From contig CALJNC010000038.1 in NCBI GenBank assembly GCA_937981995.1, positions 1 through 64,000 of the forward strand: DNA of 64,000 bases, in the 5' to 3' direction. This DNA is from an uncultured Chitinophagaceae bacterium. Its GTDB lineage: Bacteria; Bacteroidota; Bacteroidia; Chitinophagales; Chitinophagaceae. The translations under genes and the position numbers were made by a program. The notes below the pieces were generated by a model. That model did no database searches and was not told the DNA's origin. It saw only the letters and a program-made list of their open reading frames with translations. The first letter of the stretch is position 1. Every line of letters starts with the position of its first letter. Shown in pieces: positions 1 through 7,603 of this stretch.

Positions 1-91
1 AATTTGCCATTGTCCTTTCCAAAACATGTAAATCGGGTACTAAAGGTGGAAAAATATCAATCATCCCTTATCCATTATCAATTAGTGAGCC

Positions 92-99
92 TATCTTTG
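92..99 (+). promoter_or_regulatory. Putative -7 box for atpG
   Basis: TATCTTTG fits the Bacteroidota -7 consensus TAnnTTTG exactly and ends 18 bases before the atpG start. No convincing -33 TTG is seen at the usual distance. The 117 bases before atpG hold no other gene. It suggests atpG can be transcribed on its own, although atp genes usually also read through from upstream. Confidence 0.45.
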
Positions 100-117
100 C
101 GCCCGAATTAGATAATT

Positions 118-999
118 ATGTCTGGAGCATTAAAAGAAGTACGTATCCGTATAGGATCGGTAAAAACCACACAACAAATTACAAAAGCCATGAAAATGGT
201 AAGTGCTGCTAAATTGCGCCGTGCGCAAGACGCTATTACACAAATGCGACCTTATGCCGAAAAACTACAAGAAATGCTTAGCAGTATTATTAGTAGTTCA
301 GAGGGTGATTTAGGTGGCGATTTGAGCAAGGAGCGTGACGTAAATAAAGTACTTTTTATAGTAGTAACAAGTGATAGAGGACTTTGTGGAGCATTTAATT
401 CCAACATTATTAAAGCGGCAAAAGCTAAAATTGCCGATAGCTATACAAAAGAAGAAGCTGCCGGAAACATTGCAGTTTTACCATTAGGTAAAAAAGGTAT
501 GGAAGCATTTGCGCGTGACGGTTTTACAATTGAAGATGCTTATTGGGATATATTTAGTGATTTATCTTTTGACAATGTAAAAAAGGCCGCAGAATATGTA
601 CGCGAAGCATACTTAAACGGTACATATGATCGTGTGGAGCTTGTATATAGTCAATTTAAAAACGCCGCAACACAAGATTTTATTTGCGAAGGGCATTTGC
701 CAATTCCTAAAATTGAAAATGAAGGAGAGGTTGTTAAAAGTGATTTCATATTTGAACCTTCTAAGGAAGTTTTGATAGAGGAATTGATGCCTAAGATTTT
801 AAACACTCAAATTTTTAAAGCTGTATTAGATGTAAATGCATCGGAGCATGGTGCTCGTATGACGGCTATGGATAAAGCAACAGAGAATGCAGAGGAATTA
901 TTAAAAGATCTAAAACTAACCTATAACCGTGCACGTCAAGCGGCTATTACTACTGAGCTTACTGAGATTGTAAGTGGAGCAGCAGCCTTGGAAGGATAG
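118..999 (+). CDS. atpG: F1Fo ATP synthase gamma subunit
   Basis: The 293-residue protein is the gamma subunit, the central rotating shaft of the F1 ATPase. It begins with the typical N-terminal helix (IRSVK-like segment, then TQQITKAMKMVSAAKLRRAQ at about residues 18-37) and ends with the matching C-terminal coiled-coil helix (MTAMDKATENAEELL, then ARQAAITTELTEIVSGAAAL). The family motif DRGLCGAFN is at about residues 86-94. Length is normal. The ATG is 18 bases after a good -7 box. atpA, its usual upstream neighbour, is not within the visible 117 upstream bases, so it either lies further away or the operon has a spacer here. A strong bidirectional terminator follows. Identification is secure. 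Confidence 0.97.
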   Translation: MSGALKEVRIRIGSVKTTQQITKAMKMVSAAKLRRAQDAITQMRPYAEKLQEMLSSIISSSEGDLGGDLSKERDVNKVLFIVVTSDRGLCGAFNSNIIKAAKAKIADSYTKEEAAGNIAVLPLGKKGMEAFARDGFTIEDAYWDIFSDLSFDNVKKAAEYVREAYLNGTYDRVELVYSQFKNAATQDFICEGHLPIPKIENEGEVVKSDFIFEPSKEVLIEELMPKILNTQIFKAVLDVNASEHGARMTAMDKATENAEELLKDLKLTYNRARQAAITTELTEIVSGAAALEG

Positions 1000-1022
1000 T
1001 ATTAATTTATTATAAAAATAAT

Positions 1023-1050
1023 AAAGCGTCACGCAAATGCGTGACGCTTT
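1023..1050. terminator. Bidirectional terminator between atpG and the 1076 gene
   Basis: Perfect 13-base arms (1023-1035 and 1038-1050) with a two-base loop, GC-rich core GCGTCACGC, A-tract on one side and T-tract on the other. It sits between two convergent genes, so it can end transcripts from both. Confidence 0.88.
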
Positions 1051-1075
1051 TATTTTAATCCAAGATCTTGTTTAT

Positions 1076-1744
1076 TTATTTTCCCATTTGTTTTAATATG
1101 CTTTCAGCTTGTCCTTTACCCCAGCGTGGCATAAAGTTTTGAGCTTCCTGTTTTTCTTCTTTTTCAAAAAGGAGTAATGCTTTTTGTAATAGCTCTTTAG
1201 CCTTTACTTTATCTCCACCAAATGCCTCGGGGGTATAAAATAAGTTTTGTCCTTTGAGTAACCATACTCTTGGGTTATCAGCATTTAATCCTGCGGCCGT
1301 GCCTAAAGCTTGTGCGCTTAATGGCATAAACTTTGCTCCAAGCACCATAGGGTTTTCCATCATACGTGCATTGTACATCATAGCAAGTAATGTATGTATT
1401 TCTGATTGAATATTTTTATCTGCTTTTACAGTTTCTAACTCCAAGGTGCTTAGTACCAATGGGTCTGCTTTAGCCACTAGTGCAGCAGCAGCTACCTTAT
1501 TTTCTGTTTCAAAACTGCGAAAGGTGGTTATAAAAGCATTGTAATATACTGGAGCCCATTCTTCTTTTTCATTATCCGCAATGCGTGCCAGGGTGTTAGC
1601 TATGGCTTGGTATTCATCTGCTGTTTTAGCAGTTGCCATTTTGCCTAAGGTACTTCCCATGGCTTGTTGGAATTTTGTTTTTTCTTGTGCAAATAATGCA
1701 CTAGATAATATTAAGAAAGCAAATGCTATTATTAGTTTTTTCAT
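1076..1744 (-). CDS. Secreted TPR-like protein of unknown function
   Basis: This 222-residue protein has a clear signal peptide (MKK, hydrophobic stretch, ALFAQ cleavage site near residue 20). The mature part is helical, with an Ala/Leu-rich pattern that looks like degenerate tetratricopeptide repeats (for example the segments around residues 40-60, 105-130 and 180-200, including PRVWLLKGQNLFYTPEAFGG). No enzymatic motif is visible. It starts 35 bases after the stop of the TonB receptor on the same strand, so the two are probably co-transcribed and it may be a periplasmic partner of that receptor. Small proteins of this kind next to a TonB receptor recur in Bacteroidota, but I know of no assigned function. 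Confidence 0.7.
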   Translation of the reverse strand: MKKLIIAFAFLILSSALFAQEKTKFQQAMGSTLGKMATAKTADEYQAIANTLARIADNEKEEWAPVYYNAFITTFRSFETENKVAAAALVAKADPLVLSTLELETVKADKNIQSEIHTLLAMMYNARMMENPMVLGAKFMPLSAQALGTAAGLNADNPRVWLLKGQNLFYTPEAFGGDKVKAKELLQKALLLFEKEEKQEAQNFMPRWGKGQAESILKQMGK

Positions 1745-1779
1745 GATGTTATAAATTTAAGATTTTTAATGGTTAAAAG

Positions 1780-4053
1780 TTAAAGGTTGTTGTTAATTAC
1801 TTCTTGTGATCGGTCAATACCAAAACTCATAAACATACCTAAGAATACAAATTGACGTGCAGCGGGTGTGATTTCTTTTCGGGCAAATTGACCATCACCG
1901 TTTAAATCACTTTGTGCATAGTTGTAGCCATATACTTGTTTAAAGTTAAATGGATTATTAATACTAAATACAAAAACGGTAAATGCCTTACCAATATTTT
2001 TTAAGTAGTTTAGTGATAATCCTACGGTATGATAATCAATTGTTCTGCCTGTCATAAAATCACCAGAATTTAAATCATTGTAAGGTCTCCCGCTTGAGTA
2101 AGTATAGGTTCCGTTTATGCCAAATGTTTTCTTGGTCCAGAATTTTTTAAAAACTAAAGAAGCTACATGGTTAGCCACAAAATCCGGTTGAACTTCTTTA
2201 GGGAAGTTTAGGAAGTCTCTTTTTGAATCAATGAATGAATACGATAGCCAATAATCAATTCCTTTTAATGTTGTTTTATCTCTATAAAATAATTCAAAAC
2301 CTCTAGCGTATCCAGCACCAGTACTTGTAGCGTAATTGTTCTGGCTTTCGTTTTTTATTAAGTTTCTATATTCTTTATTATAAACCTCGGCACGGAGGAG
2401 GCGTCCTTTTTTCTGATATAAATAGTTAAGTATGAAATGTTCGGCTCGTTGATAATCAAGTTGGATCCCCGGATCAATGAGTTGATTTAATGAACTGTTG
2501 GAGGCTAAGTATTGAAAATCAGGATTTTGATAAAACAATCCATAGGCTGCAGAAAATTGACCTGCTTTAGTAAGCTTATAGGCAGCGGATAATCTTGGTG
2601 CAAAATTTACTTTTCCTATACGTTGTGAGTGCTCGGCTCGGATACCAATTTTACCAGCTAGATTGTTGGTAATATAAATATCAGACTCGGCAAATAGCGA
2701 AGTGTAATTTTCTTTTTCATAAAGCTCAGAAATCGAGAAATTACCTATGGCATTTGTTTGTTCATCTATTTGATTAATGTATTCAGCACCAAAACGAATG
2801 GCATTTTCCTTGGGTAAAAAATGTTCAAGTACAAACTTGCCACTTGTAAAGAAATTATCACCACCTATAGAAGTTTGCCTAACAGGAAAGTTCATGTCTT
2901 GAATTAACTCATTATCCTGCGTTACTATTCTAGTTTCAATAGCATCAGTATTTTTACTTATACTATAACCTGCTTTAAGAAGCCATTTGTTTCCAAGGAA
3001 AGTTTTGTAGGATAAGTTACCATAAGCATTTGTATTGTCTACTGAGTATTCATCTTTATATTCTTTGTTTACATCATTGTAATCAAGGCTGGTAATGTTT
3101 TGTCTTCTTATGCCTGTTTTGGTTCCATTTATATAGCCATAAAATTTTAGCATACCTGTTTTACCAATTTTTGCACGGTAGTTAGCGTCTAGCTGATGAC
3201 TTTTGGGAGCTTGTATAAAATCTACATTTTGTTTAATAAGTTTGAAATAGGTACCCAGGTTCGTAAAGTTATAATTCAAACCAAAGGATTGTTTTTTATC
3301 TTTTGTAAGATGCTGATAGCCACCTCCAATACCCACAGAAGTAAGACTAAGATTAGCTGATGATTTTTTAGGCAAGTCAATCGTTGAAAGGATAACAGCA
3401 GAGGATAAGGCCTGACCATATAAAGCTGAGTAACCGCCTGTACTAAAAATGGTACCCTTAAAAATAAAAGGGGTGAACCTACCACGGGATCCTAAATCAG
3501 GTATGGTTGCACCAAAAGGATTGCGCACTCGGGTACCATCTATATAGGTTTGTGTTTCATTTCCAGTACCACCTCGTACAAAAAGTCCTTCGCGCTCATT
3601 GGTTTGTTGTGCACCGGGCAAGGTTTTCATCGCGCTATAATTATCTCCATTGCTTCCGGCCGTAGTAACCATATCAAGCGATGATAAAGAGGTGCCTTGT
3701 TTCTCATCGCTTGCTTCAAAAGCTCCTGCTGTAATACGCACGGCTTTTAGTTTGCTTATTTTTTCTTTGAGTGTAATATTTTGTACAATGCTTTTAGTAC
3801 CTAAGTCTAATTCGATTTCTTGTTTTATAAAACCAATCATACTTATTTTAATTTTTTGTATTCCTTTTTCACTTGTTGTAAAAGAGTATAATCCATCTTT
3901 ATTTGAAGACCCTCCATCATAGGAGCCTATAATGCCAATATTTACACCAGGTACAGGCAATCCTTTTTTATCAATCACCTTACCTGAAATAGTAATCTGT
4001 GCTACGCTGGTTAAGGATAAAAGAATAAAGGATAGGGTTGATAGGAATCGCAT
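1780..4053 (-). CDS. TonB-dependent receptor with carboxypeptidase-like N-terminal domain
   Basis: A 757-residue outer-membrane receptor. Signal peptide at residues 1-18 (ending SVAQ). Residues about 20-95 are the carboxypeptidase regulatory-like beta-sandwich (ITISGKVIDKKGLPVPGVNI) common on Bacteroidota receptors. Next comes a plug domain (about 120-230) with GLFVRGGTGNETQTYIDG and NPFG, then a long series of amphipathic strands typical of the 22-strand barrel, ending in the receptor-like segment around FVFLGMFMSFGIDR. The substrate cannot be read from sequence; there is no SusD-like partner beside it, which argues against a classical glycan-uptake pair. It is divergent from the amidohydrolase at 4119 and precedes the small secreted protein at 1076-1744. 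The terminal strand is followed by a short polar tail (SQEVINNNL), slightly unusual since most barrels end in phenylalanine. Confidence 0.88.
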   Translation of the reverse strand: MRFLSTLSFILLSLTSVAQITISGKVIDKKGLPVPGVNIGIIGSYDGGSSNKDGLYSFTTSEKGIQKIKISMIGFIKQEIELDLGTKSIVQNITLKEKISKLKAVRITAGAFEASDEKQGTSLSSLDMVTTAGSNGDNYSAMKTLPGAQQTNEREGLFVRGGTGNETQTYIDGTRVRNPFGATIPDLGSRGRFTPFIFKGTIFSTGGYSALYGQALSSAVILSTIDLPKKSSANLSLTSVGIGGGYQHLTKDKKQSFGLNYNFTNLGTYFKLIKQNVDFIQAPKSHQLDANYRAKIGKTGMLKFYGYINGTKTGIRRQNITSLDYNDVNKEYKDEYSVDNTNAYGNLSYKTFLGNKWLLKAGYSISKNTDAIETRIVTQDNELIQDMNFPVRQTSIGGDNFFTSGKFVLEHFLPKENAIRFGAEYINQIDEQTNAIGNFSISELYEKENYTSLFAESDIYITNNLAGKIGIRAEHSQRIGKVNFAPRLSAAYKLTKAGQFSAAYGLFYQNPDFQYLASNSSLNQLIDPGIQLDYQRAEHFILNYLYQKKGRLLRAEVYNKEYRNLIKNESQNNYATSTGAGYARGFELFYRDKTTLKGIDYWLSYSFIDSKRDFLNFPKEVQPDFVANHVASLVFKKFWTKKTFGINGTYTYSSGRPYNDLNSGDFMTGRTIDYHTVGLSLNYLKNIGKAFTVFVFSINNPFNFKQVYGYNYAQSDLNGDGQFARKEITPAARQFVFLGMFMSFGIDRSQEVINNNL

Positions 4054-4118
4054 CCTTTAAAAATAAATAGATAATTTAAATCTTATGCATAAATGAAGGA
4101 ATGATGTAATTATGCAAT

Positions 4119-5744
4119 ATGAAAAACAGTTTATTGTTTTTGGGATTCCTTTTTCTGTTAGCGGCCTGTAATACCCAAGAGGCTGATTTGATAGTTTATA
4201 ATGCACAAGTGAATACAATCAATGATTCCTTGGCAGTATATGAATCTTTTGCCATAAAGGATGGGAAATTTATTGCAATTGGAACGAATGAAGAAGTAAA
4301 AAAAATAAAGTCAAAAAAAACGATTGATGCTAAAGGACAATTTGTTTATCCGGGATTGATAGACGCACATTGTCACTTTACGGGTTATGCTATGGATAGC
4401 TATAAGTTGGACTTGTTTGGAACAAAAAGTTTTGAAGAAATAATAAAAAAAGTAAATGACTACTCCAAAACCTGCGATAGAGAATGGATAGAAGGTAGAG
4501 GTTGGGACCAAAATGATTGGCCCAATAAAAAATTTCCTAGCAAAGAGCAATTGGATGAATTGTTTCCGGATAAGCCCGTATTTCTTTTACGAGTAGATGG
4601 TCATGCTGCTTTGTGTAATCAAAAGGCCTTGAATATTGCTAAAATAACCTGCGACTATACGGTAGAAGGCGGTGAGAATATTTTGAAAAATGGAAATTGT
4701 ACCGGCTTACTTATTGATAATGCAATAGAAGAAGTAAGGCAATACATTCCTAAATTAATAGCTGAGGAAGCAAACGATTATTTTAAAAAAATGGAGGCAG
4801 AATGTTTTAGCTATGGTCTCACATCGGTTGTAGATTGTGGAGTGTATGATTATGTAATTGATTGGGTGCAGCAAGCATATAAAGATGATTTAAAAATTAG
4901 ATCATCATTTATGCTTAGTGATACCAAAGAAAATTTTGATCGTTTTTTAAATAACAAACCAAAACAAACTGAACGTTTTAATGTATTTGGTTTTAAGTTT
5001 TATACGGATGGTGCACTCGGTTCTAGAGGTGCTTTTTTACTAGAAGATTATAAGGATAGGCACAATCATAGAGGCTTTTTATTAAAACCAGCAGATAGTT
5101 TGAAGTTAGCGGCGGAGCAATTAATAAATTCAAATTATCAAATGTGCTCCCACGCAATAGGAGATGGAGCTGTACGTACCATTTTAGAAATTTATGCCGG
5201 AGTATTAAAAGGAAAGAATGATAAACGATGGAGGGTGGAGCATGCCCAGGTGGTGAATGAAAATGATTTTCATTACTTTGGAGATTATAGTATTGTGCCA
5301 AGTGTACAGCCTACGCATGCTACTAGCGATATGTACTGGGCAGACGAACGTCTAGGAGACAAAAGACTAAAAGATGCTTATGCCTATAAAAAATTATTAG
5401 ACCAATATGGTTGGCTACCATTGGGTACGGATTTCCCGGTTGAATATATCAATCCCTTATATACTTTTTGCTCAGCGGTATGGCGCCAAGACGCTAAGGA
5501 GTATCCTAGTGAAGGTTTTCAAAAAGAGAATGCGTTGACTAGAGTAGAGGCTTTAAAAGGAATGACTATTTGGGCTGCTAAATCTACATTTGAAGAAAAT
5601 GAAAAGGGTAGTATTGAAGTAGGCAAGTATGCCGATTTTATACTCACTGATTTAGATTTATTACAAGATGACTTCCTTAAAATTAGGAATGGTAAGATTT
5701 CTAAAACCTTTGTTGGGGGTGAAGAGGTTTATTCGAGTAAATAA
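4119..5744 (+). CDS. Lipoprotein amidohydrolase (YtcJ-like metal-dependent hydrolase)
   Basis: A 541-residue amidohydrolase-superfamily enzyme. Residues 1-17 form a lipoprotein signal with lipobox LAAC (Cys17), so the enzyme is likely membrane-anchored in the periplasm. The metal-binding HxH is at His84/His86 (GLIDAHCHF), preceded by the small beta-sandwich typical of the family. Later conserved pieces are KFYTDGALGSRGA, SHAIGDGA, RVEHAQ and LGTDFPVE, the last carrying the catalytic Asp. This matches the amidohydrolase_3/YtcJ group, whose natural substrates are mostly unknown (C-N bond hydrolysis of small amides or cyclic compounds is the general chemistry). It is divergent from the TonB receptor (65-base gap) and 17 bases upstream of the TonB-domain protein, with which it is probably co-transcribed. 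Confidence 0.9.
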   Translation: MKNSLLFLGFLFLLAACNTQEADLIVYNAQVNTINDSLAVYESFAIKDGKFIAIGTNEEVKKIKSKKTIDAKGQFVYPGLIDAHCHFTGYAMDSYKLDLFGTKSFEEIIKKVNDYSKTCDREWIEGRGWDQNDWPNKKFPSKEQLDELFPDKPVFLLRVDGHAALCNQKALNIAKITCDYTVEGGENILKNGNCTGLLIDNAIEEVRQYIPKLIAEEANDYFKKMEAECFSYGLTSVVDCGVYDYVIDWVQQAYKDDLKIRSSFMLSDTKENFDRFLNNKPKQTERFNVFGFKFYTDGALGSRGAFLLEDYKDRHNHRGFLLKPADSLKLAAEQLINSNYQMCSHAIGDGAVRTILEIYAGVLKGKNDKRWRVEHAQVVNENDFHYFGDYSIVPSVQPTHATSDMYWADERLGDKRLKDAYAYKKLLDQYGWLPLGTDFPVEYINPLYTFCSAVWRQDAKEYPSEGFQKENALTRVEALKGMTIWAAKSTFEENEKGSIEVGKYADFILTDLDLLQDDFLKIRNGKISKTFVGGEEVYSSK

Positions 5745-5761
5745 TGCTTTACCTTTAAATC

Positions 5762-6745
5762 GTGAAGTATTTAATTTTAGTTATCTCGTTTTTTCTTTTA
5801 TGTTCAATTGCTTGTGAAGCACAATCACAGAAAGAAAAAGAACGATTTGTAAAACGAATTTATAAAGATTTTAAACGAAATCGGATAGACGATATCGCAA
5901 AGAAATTTGTAGATAGTATATACATTGACAAAGTGTTTGATGATATTATTTCAAAAGACCCAAAGCTTGCAAAAAGATTAAAGAAAGAAAAAATTCATAA
6001 GCAAAGGCGTAAAGCAGCCATCCGTTTAAGGGAATCTTTACGTACGGCCTATCAAAAAATAGCAACAATTCATCCTTCTGATTTAAAGCAAGCTAAATTG
6101 ATCAACATAGAGTTTAAAGAAAAATTGAAAGTGCCAGTTGCATCGTTTCGTGGGATGATCAACTTTAAAGTGGATACAACTTTAGTGCAATTAGAATTAA
6201 GGGAATTAACCTATGATAAAACGGCTAAAGTATTTTATATATTAGGTGACCGCGTTAGATATAAAATATTCGACAATAATACACCTGGTGAAGAAGCTAT
6301 TGAAATGGTTGAAGCCCAAGCAGCTGAGATAGTTGAAGAAAGAGATTATGAAGAAATAGGTGAAGCTGTCCCTCCCCCACCGCCACCCAGAAAAATATCT
6401 GACACTGAGCTAGAGGGACCCGAAGTAGAAGAGGTTTTTCAAGTAGCCAAAAAAATGCCTGAGTTTCCCGGTGGAGAAAAGAAAATGTACGAGTACTTTG
6501 TTAAGAAATTAAGGTATCCTGAAGTTGCTCGGGATAATAATATTCAAGGCAAAGTGTATGTATCATTTGTAGTATCAAAAGATGGTAGCTTAAAAGATAT
6601 AAAGATTTTACGCGGTATTGGTTATGGCTGTGATGAGGAGGTAATACGTATGATATTACTTATGCCAAAATGGAAACCAGGCACACAAGGTGGAAAGCCC
6701 GTTCGTGTAAGGTACACTTTGCCGGTATCATTTAAATTAAATTAA
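5762..6745 (+). CDS. Periplasmic protein with TonB C-terminal domain
   Basis: A 327-residue protein that starts at GTG 17 bases after the amidohydrolase stop. Residues 1-21 are a signal peptide (cleavage near CEAQS; SIAC is not a good lipobox). The middle (about 25-190) is Lys/Arg-rich and helical. A short proline run (PPPPPP, about residue 205) leads to a TonB C-terminal domain at about 228-327, with FPGG, YPEVARDNNIQGKVYVSFVV and LPVSFKLN. True TonB has an N-terminal membrane helix and no cleaved signal; this looks secreted, so it may bind receptors or serve a structural role instead of transducing energy. The function is inferred only from the domain. A terminator follows. Confidence 0.8.
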   Translation: MKYLILVISFFLLCSIACEAQSQKEKERFVKRIYKDFKRNRIDDIAKKFVDSIYIDKVFDDIISKDPKLAKRLKKEKIHKQRRKAAIRLRESLRTAYQKIATIHPSDLKQAKLINIEFKEKLKVPVASFRGMINFKVDTTLVQLELRELTYDKTAKVFYILGDRVRYKIFDNNTPGEEAIEMVEAQAAEIVEERDYEEIGEAVPPPPPPRKISDTELEGPEVEEVFQVAKKMPEFPGGEKKMYEYFVKKLRYPEVARDNNIQGKVYVSFVVSKDGSLKDIKILRGIGYGCDEEVIRMILLMPKWKPGTQGGKPVRVRYTLPVSFKLN

Positions 6746-6769
6746 AATAGTTCGTTGGTATAAGTACAT

Positions 6770-6800
6770 AAAAAAAGCAACACGCTAGGCGTGTTGCATT
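6770..6800. terminator. Bidirectional terminator (TonB-domain gene / cold-shock gene)
   Basis: Stem GCAACACGC (6777-6785) pairs with GCGTGTTGC (6789-6797), three-base loop TAG. A seven-base A-tract precedes it (6770-6776), giving a strong U-tract for the minus-strand csp transcript; the plus-strand tail (ATTT) is weaker. It lies between convergent genes. Confidence 0.85.
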
Positions 6801-6826
6801 TACAAATTTACTTAGATTAATATATA

Positions 6827-7021
6827 TTAATTTTCTACACGCACATCAACGGCATTAGGCCCTTTCTGTGAGTCTTCAACTTCAAAGCTTACTTTGTCAC
6901 CTTCACGAATTGTTTCGTTCAAGTTGTTTGCGTGTACAAACACGTCTTTACTTCCATCATCTGGAGTGATAAATCCAAAACCTTTGGATTCATTGAAAAA
7001 TTTAACTGTACCGTTACTCAT
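6827..7021 (-). CDS. Cold-shock protein (CspA family)
   Basis: A 64-residue single cold-shock domain. It shows the RNA-binding motifs [10 protein letters not shown] (RNP1, about residues 12-21) and DVFVHANNL (RNP2, about 26-34), and the C-terminal [19 protein letters not shown] typical of the fold. Such proteins bind single-stranded RNA/DNA, melt RNA secondary structure, and are made constitutively or on cold shock. Length is normal (64-70). The -7 box TACCTTTG lies inside an 11-base inverted repeat 15-43 bases upstream (see that feature), which leaves only about 18-20 bases of untranslated leader, much shorter than the long leader of E. coli cspA. The product call is secure; which paralogue is not. 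Confidence 0.96.
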   Translation of the reverse strand: MSNGTVKFFNESKGFGFITPDDGSKDVFVHANNLNETIREGDKVSFEVEDSQKGPNAVDVRVEN

Positions 7022-7035
7022 TTTTATTTAAATTA

Positions 7036-7064
7036 TAATAAGCCACAAAGGTAGTGGCTTATTA
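7036..7064 (-). promoter_or_regulatory. Inverted repeat enclosing the csp -7 box
   Basis: Perfect 11-base arms TAATAAGCCAC (7036-7046) and GTGGCTTATTA (7054-7064) with a 7-base spacer. On the minus strand the spacer plus the first base of the second arm reads TACCTTTG (7053 to 7046), an exact TAnnTTTG match. It lies between the DUF1801 gene and csp, so it may be the DUF1801 terminator, an operator, or both. There is no clear U-tract. Confidence 0.6.
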
Positions 7065-7113
7065 AGCTATGAATGGTATTTATTTGTTATTTATTTAAAA
7101 CTATTTTTTGAGG

Positions 7114-7569
7114 TTATTTCTTGTAATTCTTCTCATATAGGGCAATCCAATCCTTTTGGCTCATTTTTGTCATAAGCTCAGCAACAAGTTCAAAAGGGAT
7201 TTCATCTACTTTTTTAAAGCGTATACAACTCTTGCCCATATCCAACTTGCGTTTACAGTGTCTTGGATATTCGGTGGTAAACCACTTCATAAGCTTCTCA
7301 TCGGCATAGATTCCCATATGATATAAGGCTACAAAATTCTTTTGAGAGGCAAAACTTATAAAAGGTAATGGAGTATCAGCTTTGCAATGGTACCCATCAG
7401 GATAAGCTGATAAAGGCACTACATAAGCTGGCATGCCGTACCCAATACATTCTTTAAATCCTTTAGGTAAGTTTTTTTTAATTGTTGTTCGTAGTTTTTT
7501 TATAGCAGCTTTTCTTTCTTCTGGTATTTGATCAATGTAATCAGCTACTGACTCAGCTTTGTATTGCAT
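7114..7569 (-). CDS. DUF1801 (YdhG-like) protein
   Basis: A 151-residue soluble protein matching DUF1801 (YdhG/YyxJ-like): N-terminal helix with VADYIDQIPEERKAAIKKLR, then KECIGYGMPAYVVP, FISFASQKNFVALYHMG and the CIRFKK segment near residue 105. These are the conserved parts of the fold, which has been linked to frataxin-like iron handling in Bacillus (Fra/YdhG), although most members have no tested function. It has three scattered Cys residues and no signal peptide. It reads toward csp, 92 bases away, and is downstream of the T9SS cargo gene by 34 bases, so it may share that gene's transcript or use its own promoter, which I could not see. Confidence 0.8.
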   Translation of the reverse strand: MQYKAESVADYIDQIPEERKAAIKKLRTTIKKNLPKGFKECIGYGMPAYVVPLSAYPDGYHCKADTPLPFISFASQKNFVALYHMGIYADEKLMKWFTTEYPRHCKRKLDMGKSCIRFKKVDEIPFELVAELMTKMSQKDWIALYEKNYKK

Positions 7570-7603
7570 AAAGCTAAATTACTTTTTTTCTTTAAATTAG
7601 ATA

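Noticed and set aside
1780-4053. Polysaccharide-utilisation (SusC/SusD) locus around the TonB receptor
   Set aside because: No SusD-like lipoprotein, glycan hydrolase or sugar-regulator is nearby.
6827-7021. Long regulatory leader or RNA thermosensor for the cold-shock gene
   Set aside because: The -7 box leaves only about 20 bases of leader, too short for a cspA-like thermosensor.
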